A stretch of 64,000 nt of DNA from Peribacillus sp. FSL P2-0133 (GTDB lineage: Bacteria; Bacillota; Bacilli; Bacillales; DSM-1321): the NCBI RefSeq assembly GCF_037975445.1, contig NZ_CP150254.1, forward strand, positions 5,268,001 through 5,332,000, given 5' to 3'. The notes beneath the pieces are model-generated. The model did no database searches and had not been told where the DNA came from. It saw only the letters and a list, made by a program, of their open reading frames with translations. Below, piece by piece: positions 44,330 to 52,953 of this stretch (position 1 is its first letter; every line of letters starts with the position of its first letter). The position numbers and the translations under genes are program-made.

Positions 44330-45085
44330 TCAAAGTTTCTCTTCATCGACATAAGGATCATGCTCATATCGTGGCAAATCCCCAAACGAGGTTTGAATAT
44401 TTTCTTCAAAAAGTTCTTCTTTCAATTCTTCATATTGGGAGTTCGGATAAACCGTTATCTCTTTACCGTATAGATCCACACCAACGAAATTTTCATAATT
44501 TTCGACATATCCGATATTTTCTTCGGACTCGACATACATATCTTCGTAATCGTTTGGCGGATTTACAAAATCGGAAGGCGATTCAGATGTTCCATAACTG
44601 GCAACATCCTGCCAAGAATCCTCCGCATCGTATGCAACCGATTCGTGACGGTCATCATAATCGAACTTTCCAAATGGGGGTCCCAGCACTTCCTCTTCCA
44701 CCGGCCGATTGTCCGAAGTTTCCTGCGATGGGGTATGCTCGACACAATAAGTAGTGGTAGGGATGGCATTCAAACGTTCAAGAGGTATTTCCTTTGAACA
44801 AACCACACACTTTCCATACTCACCTGCCTCGATGGCGGAAAGCGCTCGTTCAATATCCCGTATTTCATCCCGATCATGCTCGGAAAGGGCCAAATCCTTT
44901 TCCCGTTCATATAACTCAGTTCCTTCATCTCCGGGATGATTATCGTAACTCGATAACTCACCTGTCGAATCCTCCAAGCTTCTTCTTAAATCGTGGTTGC
45001 CTGAATCATTTAATCGGTCTTCCAACTCTTGCTTCGTTTGCTGCAATTGCTGTTGAAATTCTTTAATCTGCTGATTGGATAGCAT
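44330..45085 (-). CDS. yteA: TraR/DksA-type zinc-finger protein, YteA-like
   Basis: A 251-residue protein with a long helical N-terminal hairpin (about 1-85, rich in Gln and Glu), then a DksA/TraR zinc finger (CVVCSKEIPLERL, with YCVEH as the second half, so the ligands read Cys3-His). The C-terminal half is acidic and tyrosine-rich (SPSDFVNPPNDYEDMY). B. subtilis YteA has this layout; such proteins appear in spores and may modulate RNA polymerase, but the role is unproven. I start at the ATG at 45085, with AAAGGATG six bases upstream. Confidence 0.87.
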   Translation of the reverse strand: MLSNQQIKEFQQQLQQTKQELEDRLNDSGNHDLRRSLEDSTGELSSYDNHPGDEGTELYEREKDLALSEHDRDEIRDIERALSAIEAGEYGKCVVCSKEIPLERLNAIPTTTYCVEHTPSQETSDNRPVEEEVLGPPFGKFDYDDRHESVAYDAEDSWQDVASYGTSESPSDFVNPPNDYEDMYVESEENIGYVENYENFVGVDLYGKEITVYPNSQYEELKEELFEENIQTSFGDLPRYEHDPYVDEEKL

Positions 45086-45226
45086 GTGCAACATCCTTTC
45101 AAAATCGTTCTTCCCTCTAGTATTTCTCTCTTCCCGCCATTCCATAAAGGTACTTTTTACCTTAGGGATAATTTAATTCAGATAACAGAAGCTAACTTAG
45201 AAATATAAATTTAAGGAGGGCTCTAT

Positions 45227-46064
45227 TTGTATTTCTATAAAGAAGACTTAATCAATATGATCGTTCCCGATAAACCTGATCCGAATGCAGCAAAAGTACT
45301 TCAGGAAGCGCTTGGAGGACAATTCGGTGAAATGCGGACGATGATGCAGTATTCTTTCCAAAGCGCCAACTTACGCGGCAAGGCTAAACAGTATCGTGAT
45401 TTTCTTGGAGGAACTTAGCCATATTGAACTTGTCCAATCAACCATCAACCAGCTGCGGTGCTGGCGGGAATATGCCTGAGATTCCGCTATCGATGGCGCC
45501 CCATTGGATGAAGTCATCAAAGGCGGCGCAAACCCCCATCACTTCATCATCGGTGCGAAAGCATCCCTGCCCGTCGATGCTGCGGCACTCCATGGAATGG
45601 TTCATGGGTTTATGATCACGGTAATCTTGTGGCTAACCTTTTGAACAATGTCATGCTTGAATCCACGGGAGTCCTGCAAAAGTCCAGGATTTATGAAATG
45701 AGTTCCAATAAATCGATGCGCGAAACACTGGCATTTTTAATGGTTCGCGACAATGCCCACCAAAATGCATTTGCCAAGGCATTAGAGACTCTTGGGGTTG
45801 AACTGGGGGAAAATCTTCCCTGTACCTAATTATGATTTGAACAAATATCCTGAATGCCGCAAATATGTGGATTTAGGCTACCATAATGCCCAATTCAATT
45901 TCCGGTTGGACCAAACACAAATCGGCGAGATTTTCAAAGGGGAGACACCGAGCCGAAATGGAGGAAACCTTGCTGTTACCGATCAGCCAAAAGGATTCCC
46001 TGTCCCTGAAATGCCGGATATGCCTAATGAACATAGCCCTGGCTTAAGTGATTTGAATAATTAA
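45227..46064 (+). pseudogene. Manganese catalase, disrupted by several frameshifts
   Basis: Di-manganese catalase that would remove H2O2. The N-terminal 60 codons are intact with a TTG start and AAGGAGG ribosome site (FYKEDLINMIVPDKPDPNAA, GEMRTMMQYSFQS). The reading frame then breaks near 45410 (about 14 bases seem lost before EELSHIELVQSTINQ), again near 45465-45500, near 45585 (one base lost before TPWNGSWVYDHGN) and near 45810 (extra G in a run of five). Continuing blocks are LLNNVMLESTGVLQKSRIYE and FPVPNYDLNKYPECRKYVDL. At least four lesions make it a pseudogene, unless the sequence is locally faulty. A terminator follows. Confidence 0.85.
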
Positions 46065-46106
46065 AAAAGAAGGCGGACACATCATTCCGTGTTCGCCTCC
46101 TTTTTT
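46064..46106 (+). terminator. Terminator after the catalase pseudogene
   Basis: AAAAAGAAGGCGGACAC pairs with GTGTTCGCCTCCTTTTTT; also serves the convergent yvbH gene. Confidence 0.8.
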
Positions 46107-46719
46107 AATTATTGATATATTTCTCGAAAACAAATCCAAAATCTTTAACATGGTACTTTTTCCGGCTGTCCATCAACCATTCGAAAGCTGCAGAATTAAT
46201 TTCCTTGAAACTTGCAGCCATTTGGCTTCCATCAGTGCGAACCTGGTTCAAAGTGGAAGAAGCAAGGTTTACGCTTTGCTGGGCATATTGAAGGGCATAC
46301 TCATTCTCATGGCAAATTTCCGATATTTTCACGAGTGATTTGAATAAGTCTTTTAATTCTTCAATGAATTTCTTATGGACATCAATCGAGAAAGTCTTTG
46401 CACCGATCGAAAATTTAATTTCCGCATCCAAATCCACGGTCCCTGCGGTTTCAAGCGTAGCGTTGGAAATATTATGCTGGCTGTAGCTATACCTTGTAAG
46501 TGTACGCTTTTTGCTTATGGCACTTGTGCCGTCCAAATGTATGAAAGCTTGATTCGTAAAACAATACTCATCGGTTTTTGATTTGATCAGGAAATAAATT
46601 TTTTCCCCATCTTCATGCATGATATAGTCATCTGCATCCACCTTGTCATAATCGGCAGGCTTAATCACACTTCCAATATCACTAAGACCAAGGGCATCCG
46701 CCGCCATTTTCTTAAACAT
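46105..46719 (-). CDS. yvbH: PH-domain protein YvbH
   Basis: A 204-residue cytosolic protein, the same length as B. subtilis YvbH. The first 120 residues form a bacterial pleckstrin-homology-like domain (KKMAADALGLSDIGSVIKPA, EDGEKIYFLIKSKTDEYCFT); the C-terminal part is helical and ends FEKYINN. Function unknown. The ATG at 46719 has AGGGGGAATAG upstream; an in-frame start 36 bases earlier lies in the previous gap. Convergent with the catalase pseudogene. Confidence 0.9.
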   Translation of the reverse strand: MFKKMAADALGLSDIGSVIKPADYDKVDADDYIMHEDGEKIYFLIKSKTDEYCFTNQAFIHLDGTSAISKKRTLTRYSYSQHNISNATLETAGTVDLDAEIKFSIGAKTFSIDVHKKFIEELKDLFKSLVKISEICHENEYALQYAQQSVNLASSTLNQVRTDGSQMAASFKEINSAAFEWLMDSRKKYHVKDFGFVFEKYINN

Positions 46720-46759
46720 CCCTATTCCCCCTATCAAAATCCAGGTGAATTTCACCTTA

Positions 46760-47236
46760 TTATAAGTATTTCTCCAGTATTATCTCGTCTCTGATCGGAA
46801 TTCCATCAAAACTGTAAAATGGTATTTCGGGCTTGATTTTCCGTGATTCTTCAACGGCATTTTTAACGATTTCCGAAATGACATAACCACGCTTTTGAAA
46901 AAACTTCAATGCCTGTAGATTATCGTTCGTTGTAATCGCTTTAATAGTATGGCAATTTTTTTCTTTAGCGATATTTTCCATCACATAAAGCAACGATGAG
47001 CCCACACCTTGATTCTCATGCTCACTATTCAAAGAGATGATCTGACAAACATGGTCGGATAATTTGTATGTTCCCAACCCCATGATTTTTTCATTCTCGT
47101 CCATCACCCCAAAACCCTCAAGTTCCGCATAATGAAACAAGCCTCTTGAAAAAACGACTTGAGTCGTCTCCCAATGCTGAATGAAAAAATCCTTAACCGT
47201 ATCTGCCGTAATCATTCTTTTCGCTATGATTTGCAT
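46760..47236 (-). CDS. GNAT family N-acetyltransferase
   Basis: A 158-residue acetyltransferase. The acetyl-CoA site is NSEHENQGVGSSLLYVMENI (motif A, about residues 70-90), followed by ATNDNLQALKFFQKRGY (motif B). The C-terminus EIPFYSFDGIPIRDEIILEK is unusual. Related single-domain proteins are annotated as YjdJ-like or unassigned. The start ATG has GGGGGCG about 11 bases upstream, somewhat far. Substrate unknown. Same strand as, and 40 bases upstream of, yvbH. Confidence 0.83.
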   Translation of the reverse strand: MQIIAKRMITADTVKDFFIQHWETTQVVFSRGLFHYAELEGFGVMDENEKIMGLGTYKLSDHVCQIISLNSEHENQGVGSSLLYVMENIAKEKNCHTIKAITTNDNLQALKFFQKRGYVISEIVKNAVEESRKIKPEIPFYSFDGIPIRDEIILEKYL

Positions 47237-47404
47237 AACCAATTACGCCCCCAAAATTTCTATCTCTATGTTTATAGTATAAAATGCTTATGCTGATAAG
47301 GGAACATTTAATTCTTCACGACCTTCTAACAAAACATAATACCATTCATATTCAGATAATCAATATCAAAAAACGGGGCTCGCGATTGCTGGCATCTTCC
47401 GGGA

Positions 47405-47629
47405 TCAAGAAATGGTATCATCCTTGATTCGCTGGTTCCTTTTTGTGACCTCATCTTCGAATTGCTTGGTTTTCATTTCTTCCTTCTTTGAATATCTTAT
47501 AATTGCCCTCATCGTAAAAACGGCTGCCACTAAAAAAATGAAGCAAGTTATACCAGCCGAGATATATTCAGTCTTGTCTTCTGGAAAGTAAAGAAACAAA
47601 CCCAGTAAAGCATGATTGAGAAAGTCCAT
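47405..47629 (-). CDS. Small membrane protein, 74 aa
   Basis: Two hydrophobic segments, one weak (LNHALLGLFLYF, about 4-15) and one strong (ISAGITCFIFLVAAVFTM, about 22-40), then a charged cytosolic tail (KKEEMKTKQFEDEVTKRNQR) likely to form a helix. Not recognised as a family. I choose the ATG at 47629, with AGGAAGGATG six bases upstream. Confidence 0.65.
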   Translation of the reverse strand: MDFLNHALLGLFLYFPEDKTEYISAGITCFIFLVAAVFTMRAIIRYSKKEEMKTKQFEDEVTKRNQRIKDDTIS

Positions 47630-47732
47630 CCGATACATCCTTCCTGATAGGGAATTAAACTGCATTATCCCATTATATCAATTACCAGAACAATCCACTA
47701 GTGGGCCTAATCCACTAAAACCTAAAAAAACG

Positions 47733-47758
47733 AGAGGCAGTAAGCCCCCCGCTTCTCT
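47733..47758 (-). terminator. Terminator of ppiB
   Basis: Short GC-rich hairpin (GAGAGGC with GCTTCTC) and T-rich flank, just after the cyclophilin stop. Confidence 0.5.
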
Positions 47759-47763
47759 TTCAT

Positions 47764-48354
47764 TTATAAAATGGTGATCCCTTTAATGACCACGTCCACT
47801 GCTGGCTTGTCTCCCGCAACTGTCTCCACGTTAGCAATCGTATCAACAACGTCCATGCCTTCGACCACTTGTCCAAAAACAGAGTGTTTATGATCCAGCC
47901 ATGGTGTGCCACCTTGTTCCATATAAGCACTGATGATTTCCTCCGGATAACCGGCTTGCTTCATTTGCTCACCCATCCTGCTGTCCACATGCTGGGCTTG
48001 TACGACGAAGAATTGGCTTCCGTTTGTTCCTGGGCCTGCATTAGCCATGGAAAGAGCTCCGCGCAAATTGAATAACTGCATGGAGAACTCGTCCTCAAAT
48101 GGAGTTCCCCAGATACTTTCTCCACCCATTCCAGTCCCTGTCGGATCTCCGCCTTGAAGCATGAAATCCTTGATGACACGGTGGAAGATGATTCCTTCGT
48201 AATAACCGTTTTCAGCATGTGTCAAGAAATTCTCCACTGTCTTTGGAGCCAGTTCAGGGAATAGTTTAATTTTAATATCGCCCATCGTCGTTTGCATGAT
48301 GACCGCTTTTTCATTTTCCAAAACTTCACTTGTTAATTGTGGAAAGTTTGTCAT
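47764..48354 (-). CDS. ppiB: Peptidyl-prolyl cis-trans isomerase, cyclophilin type
   Basis: Protein-folding catalyst in the cytosol. The 196-residue protein is longer than B. subtilis PpiB (about 143) by an N-terminal extension ([20 protein letters not shown]) and an insert around [20 protein letters not shown]. Core cyclophilin residues are present: [19 protein letters not shown] (catalytic Arg), [19 protein letters not shown], and [15 protein letters not shown]. The ATG at 48354 has AAAGAGG nine bases upstream. Monocistronic. Confidence 0.93.
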   Translation of the reverse strand: MTNFPQLTSEVLENEKAVIMQTTMGDIKIKLFPELAPKTVENFLTHAENGYYEGIIFHRVIKDFMLQGGDPTGTGMGGESIWGTPFEDEFSMQLFNLRGALSMANAGPGTNGSQFFVVQAQHVDSRMGEQMKQAGYPEEIISAYMEQGGTPWLDHKHSVFGQVVEGMDVVDTIANVETVAGDKPAVDVVIKGITIL

Positions 48355-48531
48355 TGTATATAACCTCTTTCTTTTTAAAATAAATGGCATGAAACACCAT
48401 TTTCCATCTTCATTTGTACACTTTACACGATTTTCATAAAAAAAGCATCTTTACGAAATTGAACGAATTCGCTGTGAAAAATCGTTGTTCTTATGTATCA
48501 TGAAGGAAGTTAAAAGAAAGGTGGTAGGGAA

Positions 48532-48918
48532 ATGTCAGAACAGGATTTTAAGATCGGCGATAAGGTTACCGCCATATATAAAACTGGAAAATACATCGGG
48601 GAAGTCACCGATATCAGACCTGCTGCATATCTTGTTAAAGTGTTGGCTGTCTTGAAGCATCCCATGCAGGGAGATCTTCATAACCCGAAGCAAACGGAAG
48701 TGTCCATGTTCCATCAGCGGCGTGCTCTTGCATTCCGGGAGCAAACCAATGTACCAAAGAATATGGTAAGGAACTTTGATGAGGAGATTCCTGAGTATAA
48801 GGAATCCTTAAGAGAAGCAGTTGAGAAAATGAAAAGCACTTTAAGCGAAGCCCAAACGGAGTGGAATGAAAAAAGCTTACACTTGCTTGAAGATCTAGCG
48901 GCTGATTATTTCAAATAA
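48532..48918 (+). CDS. kapB: KapB, activator of the KinB sporulation kinase pathway
   Basis: A 128-residue protein matching B. subtilis KapB in length and pattern (DFKIGDKVTAIYKTGKYIGE, then HNPKQTEVSMFHQRRALAFR). The N-terminal half looks like a small beta-barrel (SH3-like), the rest helical. KapB was described as a lipoprotein required for KinB signalling into the phosphorelay, yet no signal peptide or lipobox cysteine is present here, so it should be cytosolic. kinB, its operon partner in B. subtilis, is not adjacent. AAAGGTGG precedes the ATG; a terminator shared with kapD follows. Confidence 0.9.
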   Translation: MSEQDFKIGDKVTAIYKTGKYIGEVTDIRPAAYLVKVLAVLKHPMQGDLHNPKQTEVSMFHQRRALAFREQTNVPKNMVRNFDEEIPEYKESLREAVEKMKSTLSEAQTEWNEKSLHLLEDLAADYFK

Positions 48919-48926
48919 AGCATGAT

Positions 48927-48960
48927 AAAAGCCAAATCAGTAGTATATGATTTGGCTTTT
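48927..48960. terminator. Bidirectional terminator between kapB and kapD
   Basis: AAAAGCCAAATCA (48927-48939) and TGATTTGGCTTTT (48948-48960) are exact complements. Confidence 0.85.
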
Positions 48961-49582
48961 ATAACGCTAAATGATTCAATACCTTTGATAAATCAATGCG
49001 ATCGCCAATTGTCGTCGGTTCATGATTTTTCATATAACTTTTATCTTTCTCTACTAACTTAAAGATATTATATGTCGTAATGGCATCATCCAGCGCCCTG
49101 TGATGTTTGCCTGTCCCTTCTTTGCCATAGGCCTGTACAGCTTTCCAAAGTCCGGTTTGGTTTTGATCCCCGAAAAAGCGTTTATACTCCAGGCAAAGAT
49201 CAATTTGTTTCCCTGAAAAAGGGAAATCCAACCCTGCTTTCTGACAGTTCTGGCGAAGCACCTTCATGTCCATATTTCCCCAGGTAACAATCGTCGTCGG
49301 GTGCTGCTCATCTATTTTCTTCAATAAAGTGACCAGCTCTTCAAATGAAATCCCCCGGTCCACCTGATCCTGTGCAATGTTCAAGAACTTCTTGCATCTT
49401 CCCGTCAAAACTGGAAATTTCATCGGGTTAACAAAAGATGAGAATTGTTCCTGAATGGTCTCATTAATGACGGTGACTAAACCAACCTCAATGATTTCCG
49501 GATAAAACCCTACTGGATTGGCTTTTCCTTCCGGCATCGTAAATTCAAAATCAATGAATACATATTGCTGTTGTTCCTCCAT
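48959..49582 (-). CDS. kapD: KapD, exonuclease-fold inhibitor of the KinA pathway
   Basis: In B. subtilis KapD inhibits the KinA pathway to sporulation. The 207-residue protein is a DEDDh 3'-5' exonuclease domain: IDFEFT (Asp11, Glu13), WGNMDMKVLRQNC (Asp) and HHRALDDAITTY (His and Asp), so all catalytic residues are kept and nuclease activity is possible. I start at the ATG at 49582, with AAGGGGG nine bases upstream. It is convergent with kapB. Confidence 0.9.
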   Translation of the reverse strand: MEEQQQYVFIDFEFTMPEGKANPVGFYPEIIEVGLVTVINETIQEQFSSFVNPMKFPVLTGRCKKFLNIAQDQVDRGISFEELVTLLKKIDEQHPTTIVTWGNMDMKVLRQNCQKAGLDFPFSGKQIDLCLEYKRFFGDQNQTGLWKAVQAYGKEGTGKHHRALDDAITTYNIFKLVEKDKSYMKNHEPTTIGDRIDLSKVLNHLAL

Positions 49583-49843
49583 TTTTATGACCCCCTTCAT
49601 ATTCCTGACATCAACATATAAACAAAAAATGGTTTTTTCTCATTATAACAGAAGATTTAGAAAGTTTTTTTCTTAGGATCGTAACACACCATTCGGATAC
49701 GGATCTGACGTCATACCTAATTTACCCAAAACTCTTTTTTGTCTACCTTATTTGGATTATGATGGATGAACGAACCAAAAGTACCATTTTCATCTCTTCA
49801 ATCCAAGGACATACTAAAAATATATTTGTTAGGAAGTTGAACT

Positions 49844-51703
49844 ATGCGCACGTATCTTGGTTATATCACGATTTTCCTCTTAGTTCCCATATTGATCCTT
49901 TTCATTTTCCTTTCTTATCAGGAGTGGTCCTCAGCACAATCTCCCTATCATGTACTCGACGAGCAAATTCTCATTGAATCGATAAAACTGGCTCAGAATA
50001 GTTACATGAAGGCCGCAAATGGAAAGGTCATCAGTGAAATTTCCACTGGTGAGAAACGGACTTACCTAAAACTTGAAGACATCCCCCTTTTCCTGGAAAA
50101 TCTGTTCATCGTTACAGAGGATCAGAAATTTTATGATCATGCAGGCGTTGACATATCCGGCATAAGCAGGGCGCTTCTTATCAATTCACAAAATAAAACA
50201 ATCGAACAAGGCGGCAGTACCATTACCCAGCAACTGGCCAGGAATGTTTATCTCTCACATGATAGGACGTATAACCGAAAACTCAGTGAACTCATTTATG
50301 CCCATCAGATAGAGAGAAAAAAATCAAAACCGGAAATCATGAAGCTGTATTTGAATGCCATATATTTCAGTAATGGAGCTTATGGAATCGAAGCTGCTTC
50401 CCAATATTATTTCAGTAAACCTACTGGAGAGTTATCCAAGGCGGAACTTGCCTTCCTGGCCGCAATCCCCAATAATCCGGAAAACTATAATCCTCTTAAA
50501 CATTTCGATGCGACGAAAAAGCGTCAGGAGAGATTACTGAAACAAATGGTGGCCGAAGGTGATTTAGAACAGGACGAGTACGAAAAGCTTATCAAAAGTA
50601 CGATTAAATTAGACTTGTCCACCCCGGTCGACTTATATCCCGATTACGTGACGTATGTTCATCAGGAATTGAAAAACCTGGTGGCATCCTCCGAGGGTCT
50701 CGACAATTCCCTGCAAAGTCCCGATGTCGCTATACGTAAGCAGGCGGAAGCCGAGCTGGATAAAAGGGTAAAAAAGCTTTTGAATTCCGGTGTAACCATC
50801 CATACCGCCCTCGATACTAAACTGCAAACACAGTCAAAGACTGCTGTTCAATCAAAACTCGGTGTCAATGATATCGAGGGATCTTTAGTGGTTATACAGC
50901 ATCATACGCACGAGCTTGTCTCTTTGATTGGGGGAAAGGATTATAAAAAAAATTCTTTCAATCGGGCATACCAAAGCTATAGGCAGCCAGGGTCAGCCAT
51001 TAAGCCACTTCTCGATTATGCTCCCTATTTAGAAGAAACGGATGCTGACATCAATCAGCTCGTTAGCGGAGCAAGCTATTGCAGCAATAGCTATTGCCCA
51101 AAGAATTATAGCGGCGACAGCTACGGGATGGTCACACTAAGAACTGCCTTCGCTCAATCCTATAACACACCCGCCATAAGGCTTTTTGAAAAGACGGGGG
51201 TGGAAACGAGTTTCAAGTACCTGGATGCTTTCGACTTTAAAAAGGTGAGCGAAAAAGACCACCATACAAGTTCGGCCATAGGCGGATTCGAATATGGCAT
51301 GAGTCCCCTTGAACTGAAGAATGCCTATACTTCCTTCAATGACGGAAACTATCAGCCAGCGCGCGCCATTACTAAAGTCACCGATCAAGAAGGTAAAGTC
51401 CTTTATAAATGGAAAGACCGTTCCAAGGAGATATGGAATAAAAGCACCGTAGCCAAGATGCGGCAGCTGCTCCACGAAACAACCCTTTCCGGGACAGCCC
51501 GCAAAGCCTACTTTCCTACGGATTATGTCGGCGGTAAAACCGGTACGACCAATGATGTGAAAGACATGTGGTTTGTCGGTCTGACAGCAAACTATACAAC
51601 GGGGGTTTGGGTTGGAAGGGACAAACCATCCAATCTACAATCCATTTATTCACAATCACCCCATGTATTGATTTGGAAAGATATCAGCCAGACTGCCGAG
51701 TGA
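49844..51703 (+). CDS. pbpD: Penicillin-binding protein 4 (class A bifunctional)
   Basis: Bifunctional peptidoglycan synthase of 619 residues at the outer face of the membrane. One membrane helix (about 4-24) precedes a GT51 transglycosylase (about 70-240: VTEDQKFYDHAGVDISGISR with the catalytic Glu, GGSTITQQLARN). The transpeptidase follows (about 320-610) with RQPGSAIKPLLDY (SxxK), AQSYNTPA (SYN) and GGKTGTTND (KTG). All motifs are intact. B. subtilis PbpD is of equal length. The upstream gap contains the promoter; a terminator lies four bases past the stop. Confidence 0.96.
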   Translation: MRTYLGYITIFLLVPILILFIFLSYQEWSSAQSPYHVLDEQILIESIKLAQNSYMKAANGKVISEISTGEKRTYLKLEDIPLFLENLFIVTEDQKFYDHAGVDISGISRALLINSQNKTIEQGGSTITQQLARNVYLSHDRTYNRKLSELIYAHQIERKKSKPEIMKLYLNAIYFSNGAYGIEAASQYYFSKPTGELSKAELAFLAAIPNNPENYNPLKHFDATKKRQERLLKQMVAEGDLEQDEYEKLIKSTIKLDLSTPVDLYPDYVTYVHQELKNLVASSEGLDNSLQSPDVAIRKQAEAELDKRVKKLLNSGVTIHTALDTKLQTQSKTAVQSKLGVNDIEGSLVVIQHHTHELVSLIGGKDYKKNSFNRAYQSYRQPGSAIKPLLDYAPYLEETDADINQLVSGASYCSNSYCPKNYSGDSYGMVTLRTAFAQSYNTPAIRLFEKTGVETSFKYLDAFDFKKVSEKDHHTSSAIGGFEYGMSPLELKNAYTSFNDGNYQPARAITKVTDQEGKVLYKWKDRSKEIWNKSTVAKMRQLLHETTLSGTARKAYFPTDYVGGKTGTTNDVKDMWFVGLTANYTTGVWVGRDKPSNLQSIYSQSPHVLIWKDISQTAE

Positions 51704-51706
51704 AAA

Positions 51707-51733
51707 AAGAAGGTGCCGAGATGTCACCTTCTT
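51707..51733 (+). terminator. Terminator of pbpD
   Basis: GAAGGTG and CACCTTC arms immediately after the pbpD stop codon. Confidence 0.65.
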
Positions 51734-51780
51734 AGTTTGTCGATATCCCTGAACGATTTTATCAAGGGAATTATTACTAT

Positions 51781-51976
51781 GATTTTAAAACAAGGCATGG
51801 TTATACTCCATGTTTTTTTACTTTTTTATATGGATGAAACCCTTACTAGTTTGAAGAAATTTGCGACACTCCTGCCGAATAACTATCTAGCCGAGACCCC
51901 ACAGACACTTGCTTTGATGAGGCTTGGCAGACAGTCGGCGGAAAGGGAGCTGATTTCTGAAAACAACTGGAACTTT
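51781..51976 (+). repeat. Dispersed ~190-bp element, copy C
   Basis: Close match to 8700-8893 along its whole length (see TTTTAAAACAAGGC, TTGAAGAAATTTGCGACAC, TAGCCGAGACCCCACAG, GGCTTGGCAGACAGTCGG). It lies directly before a copy of the CTGTAG hairpin. The 98-codon frame through it has no ribosome site and is not called. Confidence 0.8.
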
Positions 51977-51990
51977 TTTCAGAAAAAAAA

Positions 51991-52028
51991 CTGTAGGCAA
52001 ACTCAATGATTATCGAGTTTATCTACAG
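51991..52028. repeat. Second copy of the CTGTAG-ACAAACTCGA hairpin
   Basis: CTGTAGGCAAACTCAAT (51991-52007) and ATCGAGTTTATCTACAG (52012-52028) pair with three mismatches or G-T pairs. The sequence is the decayed counterpart of the perfect hairpin at 9402-9447. A further small hairpin GGTGCC/GGCACC (52034-52055) follows. Confidence 0.75.
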
Positions 52029-52063
52029 TCTGTAAGGTGCCGATGATGGCACCTTCTTTTTTG

Positions 52064-52621
52064 CTATATGGGAAGACTTGCAATAACGCTGTTATAAAGC
52101 TTCAATCCCGCATAAGCGACTATTGAAATCAGTGCCGTCCAAGCGAAGATTGGAAAGAAGACCAATCCCACCAGCCTCGATAAATTCAGGCTCGGGCTTA
52201 ACTTATTGACAAAATAAATTAAAGCCACGATATTCGTTGCGATAAAGATCGACCCAAGCCCGATGATGAATTGAACACTGAACAATGAACAGGCACCGCC
52301 AATCACATATATGACAGATCCCTTTCTTACACTGTTCAGGGCTTTACCTTCCGAATCCTTGGAAAAGAATAATAAAGACAGCTCCAATATCGTATCGGAG
52401 ACCAGCTTCAATGCAGCAAAAACCATGAAGAATAATAGGAGCAATACGATCAGCAGCGCCAGCTTGATGCCGGTTTCAGAAAAGAAATCTAGCATCCCTT
52501 GGTAGATTCCCAAATTCCCAAATAACTTGAGCATTTGCATTTCCCCATAAACGGCAAAGGAGAGGCTGAATAATAAGATTGAAATGATTGGTAAATAGCT
52601 AAGTAAATATGTGTTTTTCAT
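52064..52621 (-). CDS. yufK: DUF5366 membrane protein YufK
   Basis: A 185-residue integral membrane protein with about five helices (for example YLPIISILLFSLSFAVY, LLIVLLLLFFMVFAALKLV, FFPIFAWTALISIVAYAGL). It matches B. subtilis YufK, which lies on the way to the mrp operon there, in size, hydrophobic profile and the end LKLYNSVIASLPI. Function unknown. The ATG at 52621 has GGAGAAGTC directly upstream; an in-frame start five codons earlier is less good. Confidence 0.85.
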   Translation of the reverse strand: MKNTYLLSYLPIISILLFSLSFAVYGEMQMLKLFGNLGIYQGMLDFFSETGIKLALLIVLLLLFFMVFAALKLVSDTILELSLLFFSKDSEGKALNSVRKGSVIYVIGGACSLFSVQFIIGLGSIFIATNIVALIYFVNKLSPSLNLSRLVGLVFFPIFAWTALISIVAYAGLKLYNSVIASLPI

Positions 52622-52636
52622 GACTTCTCCATCCAT

Positions 52637-52953
52637 GCGTCTTTTATCCTATATAATGCTAGATAATCCACCATTTCACAATGGATACTCTACTAATTCA
52701 CCCTTTTAAAAATTTTTTTAATAAATTTTTCAGGTCGTTTCCCCCTCCTTTTCTACCTATATATAAAACTTCATTCAAGTTGGCCTTCACCGTTTTCAAA
52801 GCCATGCAAACCCACATAAATTGCGTTATACTTTTAAGCGAGGCAAGTATTCGATAAAAAAATACATATTCAGCGAAGATTTCCTAACGTCTAGGATTGC
52901 TCAAAAAAAGCATAATAAGACGACTGACTTCGTTTTTAAAAAGGGGGGAGTTT
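52637..52953. other. Gap between divergent yufK and mrpA
   Basis: No gene seen. TATACT near 52832, after TTGCGT, may be the -10 of the mrp promoter, but no -35 at the right distance stands out. The region 52700-52735 is a long T/A tract. Confidence 0.35.
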
